A stretch of 64,000 nt of DNA from Spinellus fusiger (GCA_025094145.1 JALLLS010000080.1:94486-158485); one strand, 5' to 3'. Positions 10,640 through 22,274 are shown, counted from the first letter of the stretch. Made by a program: numbers and translations. Notes: generated by a model from the letters alone, not told the origin.

Positions 10640-11295
10640 TGTTGTGTTCCAACTTCAATCCAAAGATTCTCTATGAATAAGTCAACACAAGTAGTGTTCT
10701 GTGACATTCAGAATACTCTATGAAAGCTTGAGTGCACACAAGTAACATAGTACATCTCTGTATCATCTCACTGATTGGTTGTAACTACAAATCTCCTTCT
10801 AAAGCTCAGTGAACTATTGGACACTTAACAAGAGCCATCTTCATTAATAATCCTAACAGAACAATATTGACCTATCAGAGTCAATTGAGTAAAGACTCAT
10901 AATAATTAATGGTTTCAATAATGGAGTGCTTATCCCAGGAACCAACCATAGGGTTGAATCTAATAATACTACAACTAAGTAAAACATATGAGCCAACCAT
11001 AAGGTGGCAGTTATTAATACTACCATAAGATAGTAATATAAACACCAACCATAAGGTCAAAGAGAGTGAATTCTACCATAAGGTAGAATGTCCCCACCAA
11101 CCATTTGGTTGTAATTGTGAAGCAGCCATAAGGTTGACTATCATAACTACCATAAGGTAGAATAGATTATCCTACCATAAGGTAGAAGCCACTGAAGGAT
11201 AAGCACCCACCAAAAGTATAAATAGTGAACCTTTCTTTACTCAATAAAAATTATCTTTGTTCAGTCTTGTTAATCCACCTGTCCAAACAATCTCA
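10640..11295 (+). repeat. LTR-A, full length (656 bp), plus orientation
   Basis: A mirror copy of 8779-9434: TGTTGTGTTCC...CAATCTCA, with AGTATAAATAGTG at about 11215 and a CAATAAAAATT signal at about 11241. It breaks the integrase frame of the next element at CFYATL. Flanks ATCAG and AGGTG show no target duplication, so it is either an old insertion with later deletion or the product of an inversion or recombination. Confidence 0.85.
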
Positions 11296-14200
11296 AGGTG
11301 GCATAGAAACATTCATAGGGTGTACATCCTAGAGCCACTGAAACTGTATGGGCATGAGAAGCCACTATGTAGGGAATATGCTGAGTCCATCCTTTTGATT
11401 CAGGATCTTCAATCTTCAATCTTCTCAACTTGTCTTTGAATAGTTTTACAGCAATTTTGGCTAGTTCTGACTGTGGGTGCATTGCAGAGGCACATATGTG
11501 CAGGATGTCCTTCTTTTCTAGAAAGTCTACAAACTCATTGGAGATGAATTGTCTGCCATTGTTACTTGTGAGTTTCAAGGGGACTCCATGTCTAGCAAAC
11601 CAGTTTGTCTGCAAGGCTCCAATAACAGACATTGAGGTCATATCCATTATAGGATATACTTTGTAATATCCACTGGCAGAGTCAGTTACTATAAAGGCAT
11701 CTGTTTCTACATCTTCATCATTTCCAGCATATAAGAGATCAATGTATATGTGATCATGTGCTTCAGAGGTGGCAGAGATGCTCATTGGTGTATATGTTCT
11801 CTGCTGGATTGCACTCATTTGACAGACATGACACAACTTCACTACCTTCTCAACCAGACTCTGTAATCCTTCACACCACACTCTTTCTTTGACATAAGTA
11901 GACATTCTAGTGATACCTGGATGAGCCAGCTTTCTATGGGTGTCCTTTTTCCAGCTCCTGGTTAAGCTTCTAGTAAGTACAGGCACCCAAGTCCCCAGAG
12001 ATCCAATAGTGTGTGTAGTCACATGGTGTTGCAGCACACCATTGATGATCTTCATGTTTTTTACTTCTTCCATGTCTGGAGTGGGATCTGTCTCCAAAGT
12101 TTTGCAAAGTTCTATCAGTTTTATCCATCTCTGGATGGTTGGGTTGTTTTCAGTGTCAGGTACTAGGCCATATGGCTCCATTATGTCTTTCAAGGCAGCT
12201 GCATGATAGGATAGAGTTCCCTCTGGATCACCTTCATATATGAACTCATCTTTGGATGTGCTGTGCATCTCAATGTCTTTTAGCTCCTCTTCTCTCTCTT
12301 CATCACTTTCTTCTTCATTTTCTTCTTCTTCAGGTCCATAGTCAGAGTCCCCTTCATCATCTGTGTTGTCCTCATCATCCCATGATACTATCTCTTCTAA
12401 CTCAATTCTAATCTGAGTGGATTGTTCAACTCCAAAGGCTCCAATGATCCCTTCTGTATCTTTACTTTTATTTTTCTTGGGCATTCTTATTTTGTCCAAT
12501 ACACAAGAGAGCCAGTCTGCAGTAAGTTGTGATTCTCCTGAACAATGAATCACCATATGTTGTTGAATGCCTAGACTGCTAAGCTCTGCTCTGAAATGGG
12601 ATAAATCATCCCTGCAGTGTTTTGTTTTGTGTGTAAAGAGGCCAAGAGCTGTGGTGGCATCAGTTTCAATAATTAGGTTTATACACCCATCTAAGTATGG
12701 GTAGAAGTGGTTTACAGCAGCCACCATTCCATATGCCTCTCTCCAACCTGGATGCCTACTACCCTGGGCTCCATCAAATGCTTTTGAATAGTATGCCATG
12801 GGAACTATGTCCTCTTGGTCGTCAGTATGGTGAGTTAGTAGCACTGCTCCAATACCAGATTTGGCAGCATCCACACGTAGTGTCAAGGGTGCACCAGGTT
12901 GTGGCACTACCAAATGCTTTGTATCTGTGAGGGCTCTCATTGATGCCTCCCAGTTTGGTCTGAGGGAATTTTTGTCATCTTTGCTTAAGCACTTCTTCTT
13001 TCCAATCATCTCATAGAGGGGGAGCAGTATGGACTGGGACCATGGGAGATGTTCACTGATGGCATTGATCCCTCCGCACATTCTTTGGATTCCTTTTACT
13101 GTCTTCAGAATTTCTAACAACAAGAGGTGTTGGATTCTATGATCTGGTACCTTCCAGTCTCCATTGCTACTCCATTCACGTCCTAGCATTGCTATGTCAG
13201 TTTTTCCAAAGAATATGCTTTTCTTCATGTTGATGAGGAGGTTGGCTTTGGCTAGGCAGTGAACAACTTCACTGATGTCTTGGATGTGTTCTGCAATGTC
13301 TCCAGTTGTTGACTTCAGGTAGATGTTATTGATGTAGATCAAGAGTTTGTTTGACAGATTGTGGGCTTTTGATAACACATGTTGTAGGAAAGCTTGTGCA
13401 ATTGCTGGTGATTTGGAATTTCTTTGCATTAGTCTCCTAGTTCTTAATTTTCCAACACTTCCTCCGTCAAATGTCCAAAAGTCCCTTACTGTCTGATCCA
13501 GTCTTATAGCTGTGAAAAAAGAGGCAAGATCCAGTGAGGTAATGACTTTGGCTCCTCTTGCAAAGAGAGCATGCTCCATAGGAGTAGGTAGTTGTAGGCC
13601 TATCTTTTCCATATTAATGGTACTGTTTGAACTGTCATCAAAAAGCACTCTTCAGTCTGTGGTGCCTGGTTTCTCTACAGAGAAAATGGGCACTTGTGCA
13701 TGTACTCTGCTGGGTTTATCAATGCCATATTGTAGGCAGGGCTTGACAAATGCTTCTCTGGATTCATAGGCTGCCCCATTGAGTGTATGTTGAACCACAT
13801 ACAGTAGTTTAGCTTCTGGTTTCATAGGGGGGATTATTGGTGCATATGCTGCTGGTGGGGGGCATCCACTGGGATATTCTCTCAGAGCAGCACAATGTGG
13901 GAGTAGTGCATCAAGTAGTACTTTGTTAGTTTTTTCATTGCAATGGGACACTAGTCTCTCAGATATGTTCTGTCTGTCCACACTGGGGTACATAGCATTG
14001 TACTTTTCAAAATCTTCATCCACCTGAGGTCTAAAGAAATCCTCAGGGAGTCTCAGGGAAATTTGCATCTTTCTTTGGACTACTGGTGTCTTTTCTTGGT
14101 CTAAGATTCTTCCTGATTTATCTTCTGATTCAAGAGCCATGTCATAGGTGGACTTTGACTTGTGTTGTTTTTCAACAGCAGAGCTTTTCAGGAGGAAACC

Positions 14201-14800
14201 CATGCCATCCAATGTCTTGGATCCTAGCAGCAGCTCCCATTCTGTCTTGAATCCCACTACTGCAAGCTTTACCCATTTTGCAGGGCAACCATTTACTTTT
14301 ACCTTGGCATTTGTACTTCCTAAGGTGGTGTAGGGTTTGTTGTTCCACAGTGATTGGAGCCTTGGTGGTGCTTTGGTTTGTACATGTAGACCCAAGCAAT
14401 CTGCAGCTTCTTTAGTGATAAGGTTTGTGGCAGCTCCTTGGTCAGCCACTGCAAGTATCACCTTTTTGCCAATGAGGGTATCTGGCAAGGTCACCCAATG
14501 TGATAAATGTTTCCTCTTATGTGTGCAATACATACAACCACTATTTGTAGTTCCTTGTTTATTTTCAATGATAGAGCCTACAACTAGTGGTGAGGGTATG
14601 TGTGTACTGCTTAATCTTTTCCCAAGCTCAACTTGCTGAGCTGGGAGATCAGAGTCTGGATCTGCTTTTGCTGGGCCTCCATGTGCTTCTCTACCTCCAG
14701 GTATTGGCCTCCATTTTCCCTGTTTCTCCTTCTTCCTGAGATAGGCCTTTGGCCATGTGCTGCTTGTGTGTCCTGCCTTTGAGAGCAGGGTTCCTTTCAT
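11296..14800 (-). pseudogene. Ty3-like retrotransposon pol (protease, RT, RNase H, integrase), inactive
   Basis: On the minus strand, 13652-14800 carries a CMYC-x6-H knuckle, an aspartic protease (VADQGAATNLI, ending WELLLGSKTLDGMGF) and the start of RT (PIFSVEKPGTTD). A TGA separates this from 11296-13648, which has the RT palm (VITSLDLASFFTAIRL), a box reading YINN where YxDD is expected, an RNase H-like domain (LRVDAAKSGIGAVLL), and a Glu/Asp-rich linker. The integrase has an HHCC finger ending CHVCQ and a core with IYIDLLYAG, TSNNGRQF (Asp to Asn) and SELAKIAVK. The C terminus is cut by LTR-A. RT and integrase active sites are both altered, so the copy is dead. Domain order RT-RH-IN places it in Ty3/Metaviridae. 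Confidence 0.9.
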
Positions 14801-15366
14801 GAGGAATTCTTGATTTCATTTCCCCTTTTGAGTCTAGGAATGACTGCAGGGGCCATTTCTGCAAACCCTTCAAACATCTCCAGGACTGCTTCAAAGTTTG
14901 AGCACTTTACACATAGGGGGGCCATTCCAGTGAATACCCATATCTCTGGGAAGGATGCACTTATGGCCTTTGCCATTGTGTAGGCTGAGGCATTCGAAGG
15001 TCCCAGGAGAGCATAGAGTCTTCTTGCTTCTTCTACACAGGAAATGGCTGTGAAGGTGCCAAAGTGATTCCCAACCTCCAGCTGGGCCTGAATTTCTGAT
15101 TGGAAAGAATAATGGGGGAATCTGTCCTTCAGGAAGCTATAGAGCTCATCCAGGTTGGTAAAGTCCTTGTGGGCTATGGCAGTGGCAGCTGGTCCCTCCA
15201 ACTTGGTCTTCACTAGGTTGATCAAGAGGTGATTGCTTACCAGGTCAAATAAGTCACCCTTCTACTTCTTCATTTCTTGGACCCATGCTTCTGTGTGCTT
15301 ATTGCAAATAGTACCAGAGAAAATTGGAGCTTGTTTTTGGAAGAGGTTGTGAGTGCCTGTGTTCAT
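14797..15366 (-). pseudogene. Gag of the same Ty3-like element, one internal stop
   Basis: On the minus strand a frame opens at the ATG at 15366 (MNTGTHNLFQKQAPIFSG). It meets one TAG near 15265 after EAWVQEMKK, and continues in the same frame to 14797 (GNEIKNSS). The context IFSGTICNKHTEAWVQEM is typical of the start of a Ty3-type gag capsid region (inference). Gag and the protease frame overlap by 4 nt in different frames, consistent with frameshift expression in an active ancestor. Confidence 0.7.
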
Positions 15367-15407
15367 TTTTTTTGAAAAAGGTGTTCAATATAATTTGGAG
15401 AAATAAA

Positions 15408-15589
15408 TGTTCAGAAACGACCGGGAACAAGAGGTGTGTTTGGTAATAAAAAGGTTGTATTTCTCAAAGTTCTATACTACAACAATTACAACTACTTATA
15501 TACTTTTCAGATTATTATATATTAATATAATCTATACAATAGCAATGTCTCTTGGAATGTGTGGGTCAAATTCCTCAACATTCTCAACA
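15408..15589 (-). repeat. LTR-B (182 bp), 5' LTR of the 11296-15366 element
   Basis: On the minus strand it starts TGTTGAGAATGTTGAGGAAT and ends GTCGTTTCTGAACA. It lies 42 bp upstream of the gag ATG, as a 5' LTR should. It resembles 19272-19450 throughout and shares its last bases with LTR-C, so B and C are likely related subfamilies. Confidence 0.8.
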
Positions 15590-15743
15590 CTATCTTTCTC
15601 TACCCAAAAGTTCATCCTTCTATTTCCCAAGCCCTCTAAGGCTTTCTATCTCAAGAGTACCTCAAGTTTATTTTAATATCTAGTAAATTATAATCTTTTT
15701 ATAGTATAATAATTATCTAGATAATTCTATTATTTATTGATAT

Positions 15744-15913
15744 TGTTGGAAATAGGGAGATCTGGTCACCTATTTCAGGAGAAATTATAGTGTTTCCATA
15801 TATGTAAAATGTAGAGTAGCATAAATAGTGAGAGCAGATGCACCCTTTACATCTTTAAGAAATATACTCTTTTAAAACCAAATAGCACACCATTTGCTCA
15901 AGGATTCTTAACA
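15744..15913 (+). repeat. LTR-D-like (170 bp)
   Basis: TGTTGGAAATAGGGAGATCT...GGATTCTTAACA, matching the ends of 19711-19917 with a shorter middle and a TATA-like AGCATAAATAG. It is flanked by AT-rich noncoding sequence (15590-15743) and a protease fragment. No target duplication is visible. Confidence 0.6.
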
Positions 15914-15949
15914 ATTGTACCCAAAACTTTTTTGTTTATGTTTATATGG

Positions 15950-16026
15950 TTTTTATTGGCAAATGCTACATTAATTGAACTAAAGGAGGCACCAGTGTCC
16001 AGGAGGGCAAAGGTTTCCACTTGTTC
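15950..16026 (-). pseudogene. Retroelement aspartic-protease fragment
   Basis: The minus strand encodes QVETFALLDTGASFSSINV, a textbook retropepsin flap with DTGA. It differs from the DQGA protease at 14400, so it belongs to another element. It is cut at 16027 by the Tc1 element and runs out beside the LTR-D copy. Confidence 0.7.
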
Positions 16027-16028
16027 TA

Positions 16029-17372
16029 CAGTCACACAACATTAGAAAGGGTACGATTTTCATTTTTTGAAATCCTGAAAAAAACATGCTTTATGGATAT
16101 AAATGTTACGACCTCAAAACACATACTAATGACTTCAAATTCAACACAAAGTTAGTTTAACATATTTTTTATAGTAATATATTTATAAAAGTTTTTATTT
16201 AATATTTTGTTGGGCCACCTTTGGCATCAATAACTGCCTGGTAGCAATCCTTCATTGAGTCAACTAAACGTTTGGCAAGATCAATGTAGATATTTCCCCA
16301 AGCTTCTTATAAGGCTATCTTGAGCTCATTGGTATTATTAATACTGGCTCTCTTGTCATTGATTAGCTTATCAAGACAGCTCCAGAGATGTTCAATGGGG
16401 TTGAGATCAGGACATTGGGCAGGCCAGTAATCAAAGCGCCTAATTGCATGTGTGTTTTTCCACCATGTTGTATAGCCACCTGTATGGCAGCTAGCCCCAT
16501 TTTCTTGGAACATAAAGTCCCTATCTTCTTTCTCATTCAATTCAATGAACCATGGTAAAAACTTTCCTGCCAAAATGTTGACATATACGTCCTGATTCAC
16601 AGTGCCATCAACAAAGACCAAAGGCCCAAATCCACCAGCCCAGAAACATCTACAGATCATTATGCTATCTTTCCCCCCATTTGGTTGTAGGCACACTATG
16701 AGCAGCCTTATACCTCTCTCCTATCTTTTAAATCACTCTGGTTCCTCCCTGGTAACCCTCTACTTCAAACCGTGACTTATCAGACCATACAATGCATCTC
16801 CAGGCCTCAGGAGTCCAATTGACCCGTTCCTTTGCCCAACGAAGTCTTTTCTTCATATTTTTTCAGACAACCTTGGCTTCTGTGCTGCGAAGTAGGAACC
16901 AAACTCAATATGGTATATGTATTTGATGAATGTTGCTCTACAGATGATTATCTGGTGTGCCTTAAGTTCAAAATTTATGAAGTTATAGGAGGCAAATGGG
17001 TTGCCTCTTAGAATGGCCTCAAGTCGTCTGAGGTCTCTCTTGTTAAGTTTTTTTGGTGCACCAGAACTAGGTCTTGGTAGAGGTGTACCAGTGGTCTTGA
17101 TTCTACTAATGATCTTTTGGACAGTAGAGTTGCTAATGCCAACAACCTTTGAAATGCTACCCATGGAGTAATTTTCTCTTTTCTTTTAAGCCAGTAAACA
17201 CCCTACTCTTTTTCTTTAAGCTTATCATAAACTATAGAGTTTCTAGTTGAGGATTCTGCGTTTGACATTTGAGATTGCTTAATGGAATGTGATTCTGTGG
17301 TAAAAAGAAGAAGAATCATGTTTAAAAATGTATAAATTAGGGGGTCGTACCCTTTCTAATGTTGTGTGACTT
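16029..17372 (-). mobile_element. Tc1/mariner element, TA-flanked, with decayed transposase
   Basis: Terminal inverted repeats of about 28 bp (CAGTCACACAACATTAGAAA at the left; its complement at the right, with one changed end base) are flanked by TA at 16027-16028 and 17373-17374. Minus-strand coding at 16853-17164 is the HTH part (MGSISKVVGISNSTVQKII, then KLNKRDLRRLEAILRGNPF). 16307-16696 is the end of the DDE domain (FWAGGFGPLVFVDGTVNQD, FQENGASCH, CPDLNPIEHLWS). The second catalytic Asp is Asn (QEN instead of QQD) and the two parts are out of frame. The copy is inactive but its ends are well kept. Confidence 0.9.
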
Positions 17373-17383
17373 TATAATGATAG

Positions 17384-17493
17384 TGTTCAAAATATAGAAA
17401 CAAAAGGTGTGTTTGGTAATAAAAGAAGTATATTTCGCAAAGCTTTTGATGTCTAAAGAATAGCTAGCTTTTATGCCTTTTCTAATCATAACA
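17384..17493 (-). repeat. Short LTR-B-like copy
   Basis: TGTTCAAAATATAGAAACAA followed by GGTGTGTTTGGTAATAAAAG parallels the left edge of 15408-15589. The copy ends in ATCATAACA, giving TG...CA over only 110 bp, so the middle is deleted. 17494-17579 holds nothing recognisable. Confidence 0.5.
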
Positions 17494-17579
17494 GTCTATC
17501 TAAAAATACTAGAGCAATTTCTTCTGAAACATTAGCCAAGTCTTTCCATCACCTCAGCATATTGAGTGTAAGAGGCTTC

Positions 17580-19079
17580 CTAATTTTCAATAATAGGTAT
17601 GTGTAGAGAATGGTTAGCTTTTGCTTCATTCTGTGTGCCAATTTTATGCTTACAATTATAGCTGACAGGCAGGCTGTCGAATTTCAACTCCATATCAGTT
17701 GGAGTGCTTTCTTGGTGCTGGGCCAAGGACGGAGCAGAGAGGGAATTGCATATGTAAGGCTTGTTAACCATTCGGGCAGAACAGAAAGCTTTTGGAGGCC
17801 TGAAGTTCTTATTTCTTTTGCATTCTGCGGCATGTGCAGGAGACCACGTGACATTGTCGGTGCATTTGAAGCAGACTTTGTTGTGGCCATCCATGGTGGC
17901 AGATGATGAAGGCATATTTCCAGTATTTGCTTTTGTCTCAGCCTAGAGACGTCTGTAGGCATGGCACTGCTCCGTTGTATGGTTGCTTTGCCCATGGACT
18001 TTGCAGTGTGTCTTACTTTTGAAAGCTGTCCCGGAGGATGCAGCTTTGCCTAAGTTATGACTATGCCTCTTGTTTGCAGGGTTGTGGATGGATTTTTGCA
18101 CACCACTGACAAACGGAGTTTTTGCTTGGGCCTCTTGATGAATTGCGGGGAAGATGTTGGACGAGACCACATGTTGGGCTGTGGTTGCTACCTTGACCAC
18201 GGAATCTTGGAGGTGCAGTGGTGTGTTCAACAAGGAGCGGGACACCTCCCTAAACAGGTGTTCAGGGAGTGCTCTCTTGAAGAGGGCAGCAGTCTTGACA
18301 TCGTCCTGCCATTGTGCTGCTCTACAGATCCTTTGGAAGCAATCCGTAAAGGCTTTGATTGACTCCTTTGGCTGCATTTTCACGGTGATGAGCTGGTCAA
18401 TGTGGCTAATGACATGCAAAACATCCTGAGTAGCGTAGGTTTTTTCGACCAGGTTTTTGACCTCTACCCAGGTGAGACTTCTTCCTTTGAGGTTTTCATT
18501 GAACCATGAGCGCTGGTCTCTGTTCATCTTTATGGGCATGAGTCTTGCCCAATGGTCGTCAATGGTCAGGCCATTGGAGGTGACGATGAGGGCAAAAGTA
18601 TCCAGTAGATCTTCTACCGTGTCTTGCACTTCTGCATTGTCCTTCCATTGGTTACCAACCCACTGCCATATGGGGAGGTCCGATGGGATGAGATGCATGT
18701 TGCGATTGAGACCATTTACCACCGGGTGGTTTTCTGGAGCAACAGTGGGCACAGGAGGGGCACAGAAGGCGCGGACTTCACCAAGGTAACGGATACAGTC
18801 GGCGAGGTCACTTGCTTCATTTCTCATAGCATTGAGTTGATCCGCAGGGAGGTGGTTGGCCACCCCAATAGCAAATCTCTGCAAGACCTCTTCTAGACGT
18901 TCCCGGATTTTAACAACAGGGTCAATTACACTTGCCTGTTCTTTCTCCTTGACATCTTCGGATGTTTGGAAAGGCAGAATGGGTTCGGCCTCCATCTGGT
19001 CCAAAAGGGGAACTTCCTCGAGGAACACAGGAGAGGTAGGGGCCACACTCTGGTTGGAAACGGTAGGAGAAGCAGACAT
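17580..19079 (-). pseudogene. Gag of a third LTR retrotransposon
   Basis: On the minus strand, 19079-17943 gives 378 residues: MSASPTVSNQSVAPTS, a helical capsid-like region (DLPIWQWVGNQWKDNAEV, SLTWVEVKNLVEKTYATQD) and a knuckle, CKVHGQSNHTTEQC. One TAG at 17943 separates it from a continuing frame to 17580 with a second Cys cluster (CFKCTDN...HAAEC). The stop could be a read-through site or decay. No pol follows. Upstream, 60 bp of leader lead to the LTR-A fragment at 19140, so this gag may belong to the LTR-A family (inference). Confidence 0.75.
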
Positions 19080-19139
19080 GTTGAAAATAAGTATTTTGCA
19101 GAAGGTAGAAAAATTAAGTTGTAGAATTCGTTAAAAAAA

Positions 19140-19264
19140 TGTGATTATTCAGACAAGTAGAAAAATAACAAGACTGAACAAAGATAATTTTTATTGTGAA
19201 GAGTGGTTCATTATTTATACTTTTTGTGGGTGCTTATCCTTCAGTGGCATTCTACCTTTTGGTA
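19140..19264 (-). repeat. LTR-A, 3' fragment
   Basis: TGTGATTATTCAGACAAGTA... matches the left 125 bp of 3485-4055, so on the minus strand it is the 3' end of an LTR ending AATAATCACA. It sits just upstream of gag at 19079, the place of a 5' LTR. The rest is replaced by LTR-B at 19272. Confidence 0.75.
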
Positions 19265-19271
19265 TTACTAT

Positions 19272-19450
19272 TGTTGAGAATGGTGAGGAATTTGGCCCAT
19301 ACATTCCAAGAGATATTGCTATTGTATAAATGAGATTAATCTAACATAGTCTGAGAAGTATATAATTAGTTGTAATTGTTGTAGTATAGAGATTTGAGAA
19401 ATACAACTCTTTTATTACCAAATACACTTCTTCCTGTTTGTTTCTGAACA
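19272..19450 (+). repeat. LTR-B solo (179 bp)
   Basis: TGTTGAGAATGGTGAGGAAT...GTTTCTGAACA, similar along its whole length to the reverse complement of 15408-15589. No internal element follows: 19451-19710 has no convincing gene. It is a solo LTR abutting the LTR-A stump. Confidence 0.75.
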
Positions 19451-19710
19451 GTATGCTTGCAGACTATACGATTAAAGCTGAAATCTGTACAGCTACAGGA
19501 CTTTATCTACTCATTCTCAATGACACTTGCATACTGGATGCATTGGTCTTTAAATGGTGTCACCCAGAAGCCATGGCTTTGTTGATACTCTTTGCATTAA
19601 TCCCATGTGAACGCCTTTTTTTCTTTCTTCTGGGCTCATACGACCAATGTTAAGATACATTCTGTTATCATTATGAATATCATCAGGCAATATACCATTA
19701 ACTATGCTGT

Positions 19711-19917
19711 TGTTAGAAAATAGGGGCAGTGACAGTCTCAGCTCGATTGAGGACTCACTCTAGTGGACCATACTTATAACTACATTAGATATAAAAGTCA
19801 CCTCTGAGACATGGGTTAAGAAAAGGTATATAAGATAGCAACTAAGCTAGACATTTGTATCCTTAACAAATAGACATAGTGTTAAGTATCTCGTTTTTTG
19901 CTTCTGGATTCTTAACA
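19711..19917 (+). repeat. LTR-D solo (207 bp)
   Basis: TGTTAGAAAATAGGGGCAGT...GGATTCTTAACA, with AGATATAAAAGTCACC as a likely TATA box. It is related to 15744-15913 at both ends. 19918-20204, between it and the LRR gene, is AT-rich and shows nothing else. Confidence 0.6.
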
Positions 19918-20204
19918 CTATTGTCCTGAGTGAAATGCCGAGCTTACTGACTGCTATCGTTAATTATTGTTGTCCCTCTTTTCTATTTTTCTGAATGTGT
20001 ACGCTACACAGTCAATCTCACCAGGCATCAATGGTTAGCATGACCAAGTCCTGGATATTATAATCATATTAAAAAGCCAAAAAGTCTTATCTATGGTAAT
20101 AATAGATAAGATGCATACACACTTTCTTTATTGTACAGCAAACTATATATTTACTACACTTGTATAATATGGTAATGTCTAATTTTGCTGGCAAGGTAGT
20201 AGTA

Positions 20205-22170
20205 TTAATCCCACCCACCAACACCTAGACCAGTTCCAATATCACTTTCATTCTTGTCATCTTTTGCTTCCAATATAGCAACAATATCACCACCAGTTTT
20301 CTTTACCACCTTATTTTTCTCTGCCTTTTTGCCATTATCAATGATAGATACTACACCAGACCTTGCCACAGTGACAGGTGTAGTGACAGGTGTAGTGACA
20401 GGTGTAGTGACAGGCACAGTAGCAGGTGGAGCAGCAGGCACAGCTACACCAGCAATGCCTATCCTCTTCAATGTCATTGTCTTACTTGTTTCGGACAGAG
20501 AAGCAGATAGCTTAGGCTTGACAGTGTCCACCTCAAAGAAGCCCTGTGCTTTCTTCTGCTTTTTCACTACTGCAGGTTCTGTCTTTGCCTTGACACTCTT
20601 CTTTGCCTCTTTCACCTCTGTAGTTGATGTCTTTTTGCTAACAGAATCCGCGGCTCTCTTGCTTGGCTTGGGTGTCAGTATCTTTTCAGCTTCAGTAGCT
20701 CTTCTAACCACACTCTTTTCTGATTTATCACTCTCCCCCGCTTTCGTAAGTGATGTTTTGGCAGACAAGGGTGTTTTTTTTGTCACTTTTTGCTCCTTTG
20801 TTTTCACCCCATCTGTCTTCTTTTAGGCTTCTTTTTTTCTGTAGCTTCTATGACCTCTTCTGTAGTATTCTGTCGTTTTCGCTTTGTAGAGCTAACTCTT
20901 CCTTCTGTTTTGGTTTCCTCTTTCTTTTCCTCTGTTTCTTCTTGAGCCTCCTTTTCAGCTTCAAGTGCACGAAGCTTCTTGTGTCGTAGTTTCTTTAAAG
21001 GTGGTGTATCTTCTTCTTTTGCTTTCCGTTCTCTCTTTATCCGCTCTTTTTTTTCCATCAGCTTGAAGTTCTGTTCCTGTTTATGTTTACGTTCTAAGAA
21101 CTTGAAATCAAACCTTTCACCATCCAGAATACGTAATGATGGCAATAACTCCATCACCTTTGCAAAAAAATATGAATGTCGGTTTCCAAGGCATGGCTTA
21201 CCTTTTGTCGATAATCTATCTTTTCAGCAATAGGGTTTCCTTTTAGATTCAAGTTGTGCAGTGATAGTAGAGATCCCAGGGCAGCAATGTCACTAAATAG
21301 CTATCAACACCCTAATCTCTCTTTTCCTCTCTCTCTCTCTTTCTCTCTCTCGGGTGCACGGATCTGTGGACAGGCCATCTTACCTCCACTTTTGTATTTT
21401 GTTATTGCCAAAATCCACAATTTCTAAAGCAATACATGTACGCAATGTCTCTGGGAGAGTTGTAATTTGATTATCATTGAGTCTGAGTTCCTTGATAGCT
21501 GTCTGGGCTGACAGATCAGGCACTTGTGTCAATACATTGTGAGCAGCCGATAGTTTGGTGAGTTCCAGCATTCCTGACAGAGCAGGAATCGTCTCAAGTG
21601 AATTATGTGACAAGACTACACGCTTATGCCTATTAGTTATCAAGTAGGCAAGTGTCTAAGGGCGTATTTCAACACCAGGTTTACCGAGTGTATTGAGGTT
21701 CTTCAAATCCTGCAAGTGTTTTACTTGTTGAATACTATTGTGGTTGAGAATCAGAGCCTTAAGAGAAGTAAGGTTGGCTACGTCTGAGCTTATCTTCTCC
21801 AGTGCATTGTGGCTAACATTGAGTACTGTAGACAATAAGAGAGTTGAGTCATGTTGAGAATAGTAACACTAGTAACAATAACAATAGGTAGGACCCACCT
21901 ACCTGATAAATGTTGGAGAGCACCCACCCCATCAATGCCTGTGAGTTGGTTGTTAGCCATACTGAGCCAGGTAATATGGCCTAGGTATCTCAAGGCAGCA
22001 ATGGCATCCTGGCTAGACAGTGCGTTTTTAGCAAGGTTGAGTTTGCGCAGGGAAGTACAGTCCGAGAGGTTCCCCAAGTGTGATATCTCCCTATTTGTAG
22101 CATTTATCTCGACTATTTTTCCAACAGGCATAGGATTCCACTCGGAGACAACGGAAGTCGTAAGTTGCAT
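20205..22170 (-). CDS. Leucine-rich-repeat protein with long basic/acidic C-terminal tail
   Basis: Exons read from 22170: MQLTTSVVSEWNPM, then LRR units such as LSDCTSLRKLNLAKNALSS, LGHITWLSMANNQLTGIDG and LTSLKALILNHNSI, with more repeats in 21380-21643 (LETIPALSGMLELTKL, IKELRLNDNQITTLPETL). The LRR block ends with a cap-like YRQKVMELLPSLRILDGERF (about 21150). A charged Lys/Glu-rich tail with KKxKRR patches and three TTPV repeats follows, ending GLGVGGWD. The LRR part should be a protein-binding solenoid. The tail suggests nuclear or nucleolar location (inference). The frame changes at about 20805-20840 beside an A run, so either a tiny intron, a sequence error or a real frameshift splits the tail. 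The exact protein name is not known to me. Confidence 0.75.
20376..20445 (-). repeat. 12-bp coding repeat (TTPV units)
   Basis: GACAGGTGTAGT is repeated three times in tandem, followed by degenerate copies, and encodes Thr-Thr-Pro-Val units in the tail of the LRR protein. A repeat of this kind may vary in copy number between strains. Confidence 0.8.
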
Positions 22171-22274
22171 GACAGTTGCTTTGGTCGAAGAAGATATTTG
22201 TTATGAATAGTGACAGTCCTTCTTATGACAGACGGACCTTGAATAATTCAAATAAAAAAAAGGAAAAGATCCTA

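Noticed and set aside
8779..11295. DIRS-type element
   Set aside because: DIRS elements have inverted repeats, but here there is no tyrosine recombinase or RT between them. The repeats have TG...CA ends, TATA box and poly-A signal like ordinary LTRs.
19438..19653. 71-codon plus frame after LTR-B
   Set aside because: It starts inside the LTR and shows no domain. The minus frame there (RMSPEERKKGVHMGLMQRVS) is equally open and also unrecognised.
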